DNA from: CAWBLP01 sp963789495
GTDB lineage: Bacteria > Pseudomonadota > Alphaproteobacteria > Acetobacterales > Acetobacteraceae
Assembly: GCA_963789495.1 (NCBI GenBank)
Contig: CAWBLP010000002.1
Span: 1-64,000, forward strand
DNA: 64,000 nt
Direction: 5' to 3'
Part shown: positions 8,839 to 17,445 of the stretch, in pieces
Layout: every line of letters begins with the position of its first letter
How positions within the stretch are numbered: position 1 is the stretch's first letter
Position numbers and translations under genes: made by a program
Notes under the pieces: model-generated
The model's database searches: none
The model's input: the letters and a program-made list of their open reading frames with translations, nothing else
What the model was told of the DNA's origin: nothing

Positions 8839-10312
8839 GTGTCTCGTATCAGCAAGGCCGATCGGCAAGTCCAGCTCGCACAGGAGGAAGCAGGTCAGCA
8901 CCTCTATGCGAACCGCGTGCGGGTCTATCCGAAATCCGTGCACGGACCGGTGCGCCGGTTCAAATGGGCGGTGCTGATCGCCTGCCTCGGCATCTACTAC
9001 CTGCTGCCCTGGCTGCGCTGGCATCGCGGCGTGAACCAGCCGGACCAGGCGGTGCTGCTCAGCCTGTGGAACGAGCGATTCTATTTCTTCAACCTGGAGT
9101 TCTGGCCGCAGGACATCGTACTACCTGACCGGCCTGCTGATCATGGGCGCGGTCGGCGCTGTTCCTGGTCACCAGCCTGGTCGGCCGCGTGTGGTGCGGC
9201 TACACCTGCCCGCAGACCGTGTGGACCGACCTGTTCATGTGGGTCGAGCGGCTGATCGAAGGCGACCGCAACGAACGCATGAAGCGTGACGCGCGGTCCG
9301 GTTTCGCTCGATACCATCTGGCGCAAGGTGACGAAACACGCGGTCTGGCTGGGCATCGCGTTCTGGACCGGCGGCGCCTGGATCATGTACTACGTCGATG
9401 CGCCGACGGTGACCGTGGAATTCTGGACCGGCACCGCGTCGAAGGAAGTGTATTTCTTCACCTTCCTGTTCACCGCGACCACTTATCTGCTGGCCGGCTG
9501 GGCGCGTGAGCAGGTGTGCACCTATATGTGCCCCTGGCCGCGCTTCCAGGCCGCCATGCTGGACGAGCAGAGCCTCACCGTCACCTATCAGGGCTGGCGC
9601 GGTGAACCGCGGATGCGCGGCAAGCGCAGCGAGGGGGCGCCCGGCGGCGACTGCATCGATTGCGGCGCCTGCGTCACCGCCTGCCCGACCGGCATCGATA
9701 TCCGCGACGGCATCCAGCTTGAATGCATCAGCTGCGGCCTGTGCATCGATGCCTGCAACCACGTGATGGAGCGGACCGGGCGGCCGAACTGGCTGATCAC
9801 CTGGGACACGCTGGCCGATCAGGCCGCCAAGGCGCGCGGCGAGCAGGCCGCGTTCCGCTTCTTCCGGCCGCGCACCATCATCTATCTGTCCGCGCTGGTG
9901 CTGGCGGTGGCGCGTGATGGGCGTGGCGCTGGCGCTGCGTCCCGGCCTTGGCCTGTCGGTGCAGCATGACCGTGCGCCGCTGTTCGTGCCATTGGCGGAT
10001 GGCAGCTGCGCAACGGCTACACGGTGAAGATCGTCAACAAGTACGCGGCGCCGGTGACCTACGAGCTGCAGGTGCAGGGCCTGCCCGGCGCGAGACTGAC
10101 CGAGGCCGACGAAGGCCTCGGCCCCGCCAATGTGCTCGGCCTGCCGGTGGGGGCCGACAGCGTCGGCACCTACCGCGTGCTGGTCACCGGCCAACCCGAC
10201 CGCATTGACGACGGATCGCAGCCGATCGACTTCACCATGCGCAACCCGGAGAGCGGTGAACAGACCGTCTATCACTCGCTGTTCATGGGGCCCGCCGGGC
10301 GCTCCGCACTGA
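8839..10312 (+). pseudogene. ccoG: cbb3 oxidase assembly ferredoxin CcoG/FixG (several frameshifts)
   Basis: Membrane-bound polyferredoxin needed for cbb3 assembly, implicated in copper reduction. The start is a GTG at 8839. Conserved parts: RVWCGYTCPQTVWTD, QVCTYMCPWPRFQ, and two 4Fe-4S motifs (CIDCGACVTACP and CISCGLCIDACN), then a C-terminal beta domain. Extra bases occur near 9118, 9157, 9297, 9914 and 10290, with one missing base near 10006. The repaired gene ends in FMGPPGAPH with TGA at 10310-10312, 16 bp before ccoH and its ribosome site, which supports the repair. Confidence 0.85.
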
Positions 10313-10328
10313 GCCGGAAGGGATTTCG

Positions 10329-10835
10329 ATGCGTTACCAAGATGGTATCCGTGCCCAGCGAGACGGCGAGCCGAACCCGCGTTCCGGCTGGCGGTTCTTT
10401 CCCTGGTGGATCGCCGCCGCGATGCTGCTGGTGATCGCGGTCAATGTCGGCATGGTGGTGGCGGCGCTGGACACGTTTCCCGGCAAGGCCGGCAGCGATG
10501 GGTTCGATCTCAGCAATCGCTACAACCAGGTGATCGAGCGTGTGCAGCAGCAGGCAGCGCTGGGCTGGACGGTGCAGGCCGAGACCGATGGCAGTCGACC
10601 GGTGCTGCTGCTCACCGACCAGGCCGGCAAGCCGCTGCGTCAGGCGGTGATCCGGGCCACCGCGGAACGGCCGCTCGGCGCTACCGACAGCACCGCGCTC
10701 ACCTTCCTTGAGACGCAACCCGGCCGCTATGTCGCCGACGTGGCGCTGGCCGAACGCGGCCAATGGGACCTGATGCTGTCCGCCAGGGCGATGGGGCATG
10801 AACTGACCACGACCCGGCGGATCCTGGTGCGGTGA
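10329..10835 (+). CDS. ccoH: cbb3 oxidase assembly protein CcoH/FixH
   Basis: 168 aa, intact. One transmembrane helix near the N-terminus (FFPWWIAAAMLLVIAVNVGM) is followed by a periplasmic FixH domain. GGAAGGG precedes the ATG. CcoH acts in maturation of the cbb3 complex with CcoG, CcoI and CcoS. The order ccoG-H-I-S is the standard one. Confidence 0.9.
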   Translation: MRYQDGIRAQRDGEPNPRSGWRFFPWWIAAAMLLVIAVNVGMVVAALDTFPGKAGSDGFDLSNRYNQVIERVQQQAALGWTVQAETDGSRPVLLLTDQAGKPLRQAVIRATAERPLGATDSTALTFLETQPGRYVADVALAERGQWDLMLSARAMGHELTTTRRILVR

Positions 10836-10886
10836 GCGACTCGCTGCCGATACGTGCTGCAGGCGCGGCTCCTTCGCTCCGTAGTC

Positions 10887-10909
10887 ATGGCCGGGCCTGA
10901 CCCGGCCAT
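10887..10909. repeat. REP-like palindrome, copy 2
   Basis: A 23-bp palindrome (arms ATGGCCGGG / CCCGGCCAT) in the 151-bp gap between ccoH and ccoI, nearly identical to the copy after ccoP. Confidence 0.75.
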
Positions 10910-10965
10910 CTCCCCCGGAGACCGGGCGCGACGGCGACCTGGCGACCTCGTCCGATCCCGGGCAG

Positions 10966-10988
10966 ATGGCCGGGTCAAGCCCGGCCAT
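10966..10988. repeat. REP-like palindrome, copy 3, touching the ccoI start
   Basis: Arms ATGGCCGGG and CCCGGCCAT around TCAAG. Its last arm contributes the first two bases of the ATG of ccoI (10987-10989), so the normal ribosome-site position is occupied by the palindrome. Copies 2 and 3 are inverted with respect to each other in their spacer. Confidence 0.75.
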
Positions 10989-13359
10989 GACGGAAAACGG
11001 GAATCGGATCGCGGCCTCCTGCGCTCATTGCGGCCTGCCCACCCCCGCCGGACGCCGCTTCTGCTGCCCGGGCTGCGCCGCCGCATTCGAAACCATCCAG
11101 CTGCTCGGCCTGGGCCGCTACTATCAGCAACGCCTGCTCGACCCGGCGTTGCGCGCCCCGCGGCCGACCGACACGGTGCGCCACGACCTCGCCCGCCACA
11201 TCGCCGCCCGTGCTGACGGCACCCACGAACTGACCCTCGCCGTCGACGGGCTGCAATGCGGCGCCTGTGTCTGGCTGATCGAATCCGTCCTGACGCGTCA
11301 GCCCGACGTGCTGACCGGACGCGTCAACATGACCAGCAGGCGGCTGAAACTGGCCTGGCGCGGTGCCGCCGCCGAGGCCGACCGGCTGGTGGGCCTGATC
11401 GAGGGCCTGGGCTACCGCCTCGTGCCGTTCGACGCGGCGTCCCTCTCCGCGGCGCAGGATCGCACCGGGCGCGCCCTGCTGCGGGCACTGGCGGTAGCGG
11501 GGTTTGCCGCCGGCAACGTGATGCTGATCTCCATCGGCATCTGGGCCGGCGATACCGCCGGTCTGCTGCACGACATGGGGCCAGCCACGCGCGACCTGCT
11601 GCACTGGGTATCGGCCCTGATCGCGCTGCCTGCCATCGCCTATGCCGGCCGGCCGTTCTTCGCCTCGGCGATCGCCGCGCTGCGCTACGGCCGCACTAAC
11701 ATGGACGTGCCGATCAGCCTGGGCGTGCTGCTGGTCAGCGGCATCAGCCTGCAGCAGACCCTGACCGGCGGCGCGCACACCTATTTCAACTCGGCGGCCA
11801 CGCTGCTGTTCTTCCTGCTGGTCGGCCGCGTGCTGGACCATCGCGCCCGCGGCCAGGCGCGCGCCACCGCCGAACAGCTGCTCACCCTGCGTGCCACCGA
11901 TATCGCGGTGTTGCAGCCGGACGGCAGCACTAGGCGGTGCCCCCAGCAATCGGTGGCGCCCGGGGATCGCGTGCTGGTGGCGGCGGGCGAGCGGATCGGC
12001 GTGGACGGCACGGTGGAGCAGGGTTCCTCGGCCCTCGATGCCAGCCTGGTCACCGGCGAGAGCCTGCCGATCCAGGCCGCGCCGGGCGCCGCCGTGTTCG
12101 CCGGCACGCTGAACCTCGAGGCGCCGTTGACCGTGCGGGCCACCGCGTCCGGCGGCTCCACCCTGCTCGCCGAATGCGTCCGGCTGATCGAGGCGGCCGA
12201 GGCGCGGCGCAACCGCTTCGTCGTGCTCGCGGACCGGGTGGCACGCCGCTATGCGCCGGTGGTGCACGCCATCGCGCTGCTGACCTTCGCCTGGTGGTGG
12301 CTGGTCGCCGGCGTCGGCGCGGGCCAGGCGCTGCTGACCGCGAGCGCGGTGCTGATCATCACCTGTCCCTGCGCGCTGGCGCTGGCGGTGCCGGCCGTGC
12401 AGGTGATCGCGACCTCACGGCTGTTCCGCGCCGGCACGCTGCTGAAATCGGCGACCGCGCTGGAGCGGCTGGCGGAGATCGACACGGTGGTGTTCGACAA
12501 GACCGGCACGCTGACCGAGCCGAACCTGTCGCTATCCGCCGATGGCGTGGACCCGGAGGCGCTGCGCGTTGCCGCATCGCTGGCAGCGAACAGCCGGCAT
12601 CCGCTCGCCCGCGCGTTGGTTGCCGCGGCGGGACCCGTCGTGCCGGTGGCCGGGGTTGAGGAGCATCGCGGCCAGGGGCTCGCCGCGGGGTCCATCCGCC
12701 TCGGCAGCCGCGGCTTTTGCGCCGGCCCGGGACTCGACCCGGCCGATGCACCCGCCGAAGCATCCGGCCCGGAGCTCTGGCTGGCGCGTCCGGGACAGGC
12801 ACCCATCCACTTCACCTTCCGCGAACGCCTCCGCGAGGATGCCGCCACCACCATCGACCAGCTCCGCGCGCTCGGCCTGGACATCCACCTGCTCTCCGGC
12901 GACCGCGCCGGCGCGGTCGCCCCGCTGGCCGCCACACTCGGCATTGATGAGTGGCAGGCAGGCTGCACGCCGGTGCAGAAGGTCGCGGCCATCGAGGCGA
13001 TGCGCGCGGCCGGTCACCAGGTGCTGATGGTGGGGGACGGGCTGAACGATTCGCCCTCGCTCGCCGCGGCGTCGGTGTCCGCTTCGCCGGCCACCGCCGC
13101 CGATCTCAGCCAGACTGTCGCGGACGTCGTGGTCCAGGGCAAACATCTCGCCCCCATCGTGCTGGCCGTGCGGATCGCCCGCAGCGCACGCCAGGTGATG
13201 CGGCAGAACCTGGCGCTGTCGATCGGCTATAACGCGTTGATGGTGCCGCTCGCGATGGCGGGTTTGGTCACCCCCTGGCTGGCGGCCGCGGCGATGTCCA
13301 GCTCCTCGCTGCTGGTGATCGCCAACAGTTTTCGCCTGCGCGGCAGGAGTCCGGCATGA
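10987..13359 (+). CDS. ccoI: Cu(+)-exporting P1B-type ATPase CcoI/FixI
   Basis: 790 aa. N-terminal Cys-rich segment (CAHC...CCPGC), a heavy-metal-binding domain with QCGACVWL, eight predicted membrane segments, the actuator VTGESLP, the membrane metal site CPCALALAVP, the phosphorylation site DKTGTLTEP and the hinge GDGLNDSPS. It delivers copper for the CuB site of CcoN. The start at 10987 lies in a REP-like palindrome and has no good ribosome site, so translation may depend on the structure or on coupling. The 3' end overlaps ccoS by 4 bases (ATGA). Confidence 0.95.
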   Translation: MTENGNRIAASCAHCGLPTPAGRRFCCPGCAAAFETIQLLGLGRYYQQRLLDPALRAPRPTDTVRHDLARHIAARADGTHELTLAVDGLQCGACVWLIESVLTRQPDVLTGRVNMTSRRLKLAWRGAAAEADRLVGLIEGLGYRLVPFDAASLSAAQDRTGRALLRALAVAGFAAGNVMLISIGIWAGDTAGLLHDMGPATRDLLHWVSALIALPAIAYAGRPFFASAIAALRYGRTNMDVPISLGVLLVSGISLQQTLTGGAHTYFNSAATLLFFLLVGRVLDHRARGQARATAEQLLTLRATDIAVLQPDGSTRRCPQQSVAPGDRVLVAAGERIGVDGTVEQGSSALDASLVTGESLPIQAAPGAAVFAGTLNLEAPLTVRATASGGSTLLAECVRLIEAAEARRNRFVVLADRVARRYAPVVHAIALLTFAWWWLVAGVGAGQALLTASAVLIITCPCALALAVPAVQVIATSRLFRAGTLLKSATALERLAEIDTVVFDKTGTLTEPNLSLSADGVDPEALRVAASLAANSRHPLARALVAAAGPVVPVAGVEEHRGQGLAAGSIRLGSRGFCAGPGLDPADAPAEASGPELWLARPGQAPIHFTFRERLREDAATTIDQLRALGLDIHLLSGDRAGAVAPLAATLGIDEWQAGCTPVQKVAAIEAMRAAGHQVLMVGDGLNDSPSLAAASVSASPATAADLSQTVADVVVQGKHLAPIVLAVRIARSARQVMRQNLALSIGYNALMVPLAMAGLVTPWLAAAAMSSSSLLVIANSFRLRGRSPA

Positions 13360-13497
13360 CGGTCATTCTCTACCTTCTCGGCGCCAGCCTGTTGCTTGGG
13401 GGCGGCGGCCTGGCGCTGTTCCTGTGGTCGCTGCGCACCGGGCAGTACCGAGGACCTGGACGGCGCGGCGAACCGGATCCTGTTCGACGACGAATAG
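13356..13497 (+). pseudogene. ccoS: cbb3 oxidase maturation protein CcoS (one +1 insertion)
   Basis: Small membrane protein of about 46 aa: one helix (VILYLLGASLLLGGGGLALFLW) followed by a short acidic tail. An extra C near 13449 breaks the frame after TGQY; without it the tail reads EDLDGAANRILFDDE and stops at TAG 13495-13497, the usual CcoS ending. It is required for cofactor insertion into CcoN. It overlaps ccoI by ATGA. Confidence 0.85.
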
Positions 13498-13548
13498 CGC
13501 TAGGCGATGCGCATGTATGGCGCAGGCGGTCGTCCTTCTCGCAGGGCT

Positions 13549-13683
13549 GCCGCAGACGGACGTATCGGATCGCGTGCCGCCCGGCGCCCACTCGCCGCAG
13601 ACGGACGTATCGGATCGCGTACCGCCAGGCGCCCACCCCGCCACGGACGCCGGACCGGATCGCGTGCCGCTAGGCGCCCACCC
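13549..13683. repeat. 45-bp tandem array, three units, reaching into the esterase 3' end
   Basis: Units at 13549-13593, 13594-13638 and 13639-13683; the first two differ at three positions and the third is more diverged. The third unit contains the esterase stop codon (complement of 13670-13672) and its last codons. The array fills the gap between the convergent ccoS and esterase genes. Confidence 0.85.
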
Positions 13684-14623
13684 GCCGCAGCCAGTCACCC
13701 GCCTGCGTCACCGCGGCGCGCGCCTTGCCCACCGTCGCCATGGCGCGCAGGAAGCCGTGCACCACGCCGGCATAGGTCTCGCTTTCCACCGGCACCCCCG
13801 CTGCGCGCAGCCGGGTTACCAGCGCCTCGCCCTCGCTGCGCAGCACGTCCAGTTCCGCCAGTTGCACCAGCACCGGCGGCAGTCCGGTCAGATCGGCGCG
13901 CAGTGGCGCGGCCAGCGGATGCAGCCGGTCCGCCGCATGCGGCACGTAGACGTTCCAGTAGAACGCCATCCGCTCCCGGTTCAGCCCGTAGCCGCCGCTG
14001 CCATAGGCTTGGTAGCTTGGCGTATCGAGCGTGCTGTCGCAGACCGGATAGGTCGCCAGGATGCCGCGCAGCGCCGGCCCGCCGGTGTCGCGCAGCAGCA
14101 GCGCGGTCGCCAGCGCCAGGTTGCCGCCGGCGGAATCCCCACCCAGAAGCAGGCGCGATCCGTCCAGCCCCCAATCCGCCCCATGTGCCGCCAGGTGCCG
14201 CACCACCGCGGCGCACTCTTCCAGCGCCTGCGGAAACTGCGCCTCGGGTGACAGCGCGTAGTCCACCGACACCACGGCGACCTCGCCGGCCGCGGCGTAT
14301 TCGCGCGCCAGCCGGTCATGCGTGTCCACCGAGGACCACACCCAGCCGCCGCCATGAAAATACACCAGTGTCGGCAGCGCCCGGTCCAGGCGGGGGCGGG
14401 ACACCCGGCAGAAGATCCGCCGGCCGCGGGCGCCCACCCAGCGGTCGGTGCTCTCCGCCATCACCGGCCCGCCCTTTGCGTGGAGCAGGTTCAGCATGTC
14501 ATTCACCGCACGATGCGGATCCAGCGGAATCTCCACCCGGATCGGCGGATACTTGGCGGCCTCGGCTTCCGCGGCCATGGTGAAGGCCAGCATCTCCGGG
14601 TCCCAGTTCGATCGGTCGCTCAT
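13670..14623 (-). CDS. Alpha/beta hydrolase, hormone-sensitive-lipase (HSL) family esterase
   Basis: 317 aa. HGGGW at residues 90-94 supplies the oxyanion hole; the nucleophile Ser164 is in GDSAGGN; Asp259 and His289 (VVHGF) complete the triad. The ATG at 14623 follows a purine-rich GGGCAGGG. The gene converges on ccoS and diverges from the synthetase-GNAT gene 96 bp away. Substrates would be short-chain esters; the natural one is unknown. Confidence 0.9.
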   Translation of the reverse strand: MSDRSNWDPEMLAFTMAAEAEAAKYPPIRVEIPLDPHRAVNDMLNLLHAKGGPVMAESTDRWVGARGRRIFCRVSRPRLDRALPTLVYFHGGGWVWSSVDTHDRLAREYAAAGEVAVVSVDYALSPEAQFPQALEECAAVVRHLAAHGADWGLDGSRLLLGGDSAGGNLALATALLLRDTGGPALRGILATYPVCDSTLDTPSYQAYGSGGYGLNRERMAFYWNVYVPHAADRLHPLAAPLRADLTGLPPVLVQLAELDVLRSEGEALVTRLRAAGVPVESETYAGVVHGFLRAMATVGKARAAVTQAGDWLRRVGA

Positions 14624-14719
14624 GCCCTGCCCCTCGATTTTGCCCGATATGCAAGCCGCTTCCCGTCGCCATTGCAATCCGCGGCGCCGACCGAGGGTGA
14701 CATCCACCGGCAACGCGGC

Positions 14720-17227
14720 ATGACCGTTCCGCGCCCCGCCCCGGCCGGTCGGTTCAGCCCGGAAAACCTGTTCCGCCCACGCTCGATCGCGGTAGTCGGT
14801 GCCGGCAGCGAAATCGGCGCGCAGATCATGGCCAATCTCGCGGTCGGCGGCTTCACCGGCGACGTGCAGGCGGTGCAGCACGTCGCCGAACTGGACGTGG
14901 CCACGGACCTGGCCGTGCTTGCCCTGCCGGCCGAAGCCATCGCCTCGGCCGTCGCAGCCCTGCCGGCGCGTGGCTGTTTCACCGCGATCATCCCGGGACC
15001 GGCCAGCGACCTCGCCGCGCTTGCGGAGCGCACCGGCGTGCGCCTGTTGGGCCCGCATTCCTTCGGCCTCGCGGTCCCGGCGCTCGGCTTGAACGCCAGC
15101 CGAAGCCATATCGCCCCGCCCACCGGGCGGATCGCGTTGGTGTCGCAATCCGCGTCGCTCAGCAGGGCAGTGATCGACTGGGCCGGGCCGAACGGCGTCG
15201 GGTTCAGCCATGTCGTCGGATTGGGCGGCAATGCCGATCTCGGCTTCAGCCTGGTGCTGGACTGGCTGTCGCGCGACCCCGGCACCGGCTCCATCCTGCT
15301 CGACATCAGGCGCCTGAAGGATCGGCGCCGCTTCCTGTCCGCGGCACGGGCGGCGGCGCGGTTGCGCCCGGTGGTGGCGATGCATGCCGGAATCCGCCTG
15401 CTCGATCCTGCCGGCATCGCGGAGACCACGTTCGACGCGGCGCTGCGTCGCGCCGGGGTGCTGAGCGTCATCGGGTTCGAGGATCTGCTCGCTGCCGCCG
15501 AGACGCTGTCCCGCGCCCGCCCGGCGCGCGGCGAGGCGCTGGCCATCGTCACCAATGCCATCGGCCCCGGCCGGCTGGCCGCCGACGCGGTGCTGCGCCA
15601 CGGGCTGGCATTGGCGGGCGGCGAGGCCGGCATGCTGCACGTTCCGCTGGGTGACGCGCCACACCTGGCGGAGCAGGCCGAACGGATCGCCGCACAGCCG
15701 GAAACCGGCGGCGTGCTGGTGGTGCATGCGCCCGCCGGACCGGGGGATGCGGCGGAGATGGACCTGCTGGTCCTGGCGGCGCGGCGGATCCGCGCGCCGT
15801 TGCTGATTTGCGCCATGGGGGAGACCAGCGGCGCGGTGCATCGCCGCAGACTGGCAGAAGCGGGATTAGCGGTCTTCGCCACACCCGACCAGGCGGTGCA
15901 GGGCTTCCTGCATCTGGTGCAGGATCGCCGCAATCGAGCCGCCGCACGGGAACTGCCGTCCAGTGCGGTGCTGGCGCTGGCGCCGGATCGGGCCACGGTG
16001 CGCCGGCTGTTCGACGGCGTGCGCCGCTCCGGCCGGCTCGCCCTGATGCAGGATGAGGCGCTGGAGGTGCTGGCCGCCTACGGCGTGCCGGCGGTGCCGA
16101 CCCGCATGGTCGCCGCCGCCGATGACGCGGTCGCCGCCGCCGACCTGCTTGGCGCGCCCGTCGTGGTGAAGCTGCGGCAGGATGTGGCGCCGTCGCTGCG
16201 GGCCCGGGGCGGCCTGGCGCTCGATCTGCAAGGCGCCGGGGAGGTTCGGGTGGCCGCGCGCCTTCTGCTCGCCCGCGCCGCACGGCAGCAGGTGGCGGTC
16301 GGCGGGCTGCTGGTGCAACGCCAGGTGGCGCGGGCGCGCGAACTGGCGGTGCGCGTCGCCGATGACCCAACCTTCGGCCCGGTGATCGCGCTCGGTGCCG
16401 GCGGGACCGTTGCCGACACCGCCGGCGGCTGGGCACTGGACCTGCCGCCGCTGAACCTGCCGCTTGCGCACGGGCTGATCGCCCGCAGCCGGATCGGCGC
16501 GCGGCTGGCCGAACCGCTCCGCGACCTACCCGCGGCGTATGAGGCGTCGGTGGCCGAGACTCTGGTGCGGATCAGCCAGTTGGTGGTGGATTTTCCGGCG
16601 ATCGCCGAACTGGCGGTGACCTCGCTGTTCGCCGATGCCGACGGCGTGCTCGCAGCGGATGCCTGGTTGCGCGTGCGCGCGCCGGATGAGCCGCCGGCAA
16701 TGCTGGCGATCGCGCCCTACCCGGTGGAGCTGATGGCGCCCTTCGTCTCGCGTGGGGACCGCTTCACCATCCGGCCGATCCGCCCGGAGGATGCGGAGCA
16801 GCACGCTGCGTTCTTCCGCCGCCTGGCGCCGGTGGACATCCGCTACCGGTTCTTCACCAGCGTGCGCGAGTTGTCGCCCGAGCAGATGGCGCGGCTGACA
16901 CAGGTCGATTACGATCGGGAAATGGCTTTCGTCGCGGTGCGCGAGGCCACCGGCGATACCGTCGGCGTGGCGCGGCTGGTCGGCGAGCCCGGCGGGCAAA
17001 GCGGTGAGTTCGCGGTGATCGTGCAGCCGGATGTGAAGGGCAGGGGGATCGCCGCCCATATGATGCAGCGGCTGATCGATTGGGCGCGCAGCCGCGGGAT
17101 GCGCCGGATCGTGGGCCAGGTGCTGGCGGAGAACGCGCCGATGCTGGCGTTCGTCCGGCATCTTGGGTTCTCGGTGCGGCGGATGCCGGAGGAGCCGGAC
17201 GTGATGGAGGTGACCCTGGCGCTGTAG
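14720..17227 (+). CDS. ADP-forming acyl-CoA synthetase-like protein fused to a GNAT acetyltransferase (Pat type)
   Basis: 835 aa. Order: CoA-binding Rossmann domain (about 1-115), flavodoxin-like succinyl-CoA-ligase domain (about 125-430), ATP-grasp domain (about 450-650) and a C-terminal GNAT domain (about 668-835, with VQPDVKGRGIAAHMM as the acetyl-CoA loop). This is the architecture of PatZ/YfiQ-type protein lysine acetyltransferases, which regulate acetyl-CoA synthetase and other enzymes. In those the synthetase part is regulatory. The CoA-binding glycine loop is shortened here. It is followed directly by the large palindromic repeat. Confidence 0.85.
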   Translation: MTVPRPAPAGRFSPENLFRPRSIAVVGAGSEIGAQIMANLAVGGFTGDVQAVQHVAELDVATDLAVLALPAEAIASAVAALPARGCFTAIIPGPASDLAALAERTGVRLLGPHSFGLAVPALGLNASRSHIAPPTGRIALVSQSASLSRAVIDWAGPNGVGFSHVVGLGGNADLGFSLVLDWLSRDPGTGSILLDIRRLKDRRRFLSAARAAARLRPVVAMHAGIRLLDPAGIAETTFDAALRRAGVLSVIGFEDLLAAAETLSRARPARGEALAIVTNAIGPGRLAADAVLRHGLALAGGEAGMLHVPLGDAPHLAEQAERIAAQPETGGVLVVHAPAGPGDAAEMDLLVLAARRIRAPLLICAMGETSGAVHRRRLAEAGLAVFATPDQAVQGFLHLVQDRRNRAAARELPSSAVLALAPDRATVRRLFDGVRRSGRLALMQDEALEVLAAYGVPAVPTRMVAAADDAVAAADLLGAPVVVKLRQDVAPSLRARGGLALDLQGAGEVRVAARLLLARAARQQVAVGGLLVQRQVARARELAVRVADDPTFGPVIALGAGGTVADTAGGWALDLPPLNLPLAHGLIARSRIGARLAEPLRDLPAAYEASVAETLVRISQLVVDFPAIAELAVTSLFADADGVLAADAWLRVRAPDEPPAMLAIAPYPVELMAPFVSRGDRFTIRPIRPEDAEQHAAFFRRLAPVDIRYRFFTSVRELSPEQMARLTQVDYDREMAFVAVREATGDTVGVARLVGEPGGQSGEFAVIVQPDVKGRGIAAHMMQRLIDWARSRGMRRIVGQVLAENAPMLAFVRHLGFSVRRMPEEPDVMEVTLAL

Positions 17228-17231
17228 CGGC

Positions 17232-17445
17232 GGCAAGCGTCGGGGCGTTGCCCCGAACCCCACCAGGGGCTTTGCCCCTGGACCCCAGCAAAGGCTCAGC
17301 CTTTGCAATCGGATTCGGTTTGGGGTGGGGAGGGGGCGTGGCGGAATCGGACCTTGGCGACATCGCGGAATGGCCCCCTCCCCACCCCAAACGGAGTCGG
17401 TTCCAAGGGCCGGGCCCTTGGCGGGGATGCAAGGGGCAGCGCCCC
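17232..17445 (+). repeat. Compound palindromic repeat, copy A (left part, split by the IS4 element)
   Basis: A chain of nested hairpins starting 4 bp after the preceding stop codon. Its core is a perfect 19-nt inverted repeat, TTTGGGGTGGGGAGGGGGC at 17319-17337 and its complement at 17373-17391, 35 nt apart. Outside it are smaller palindromes such as GCAAAGGCTCAGCCTTTGC. The element continues at 18778-18812 after the IS. Copies B and C are in the opposite orientation. Confidence 0.85.

Noticed and set aside
13530..13690. Possible CRISPR array
   Set aside because: The 45-bp units are contiguous with no spacers, and unit 3 is part of a gene; no cas genes nearby.
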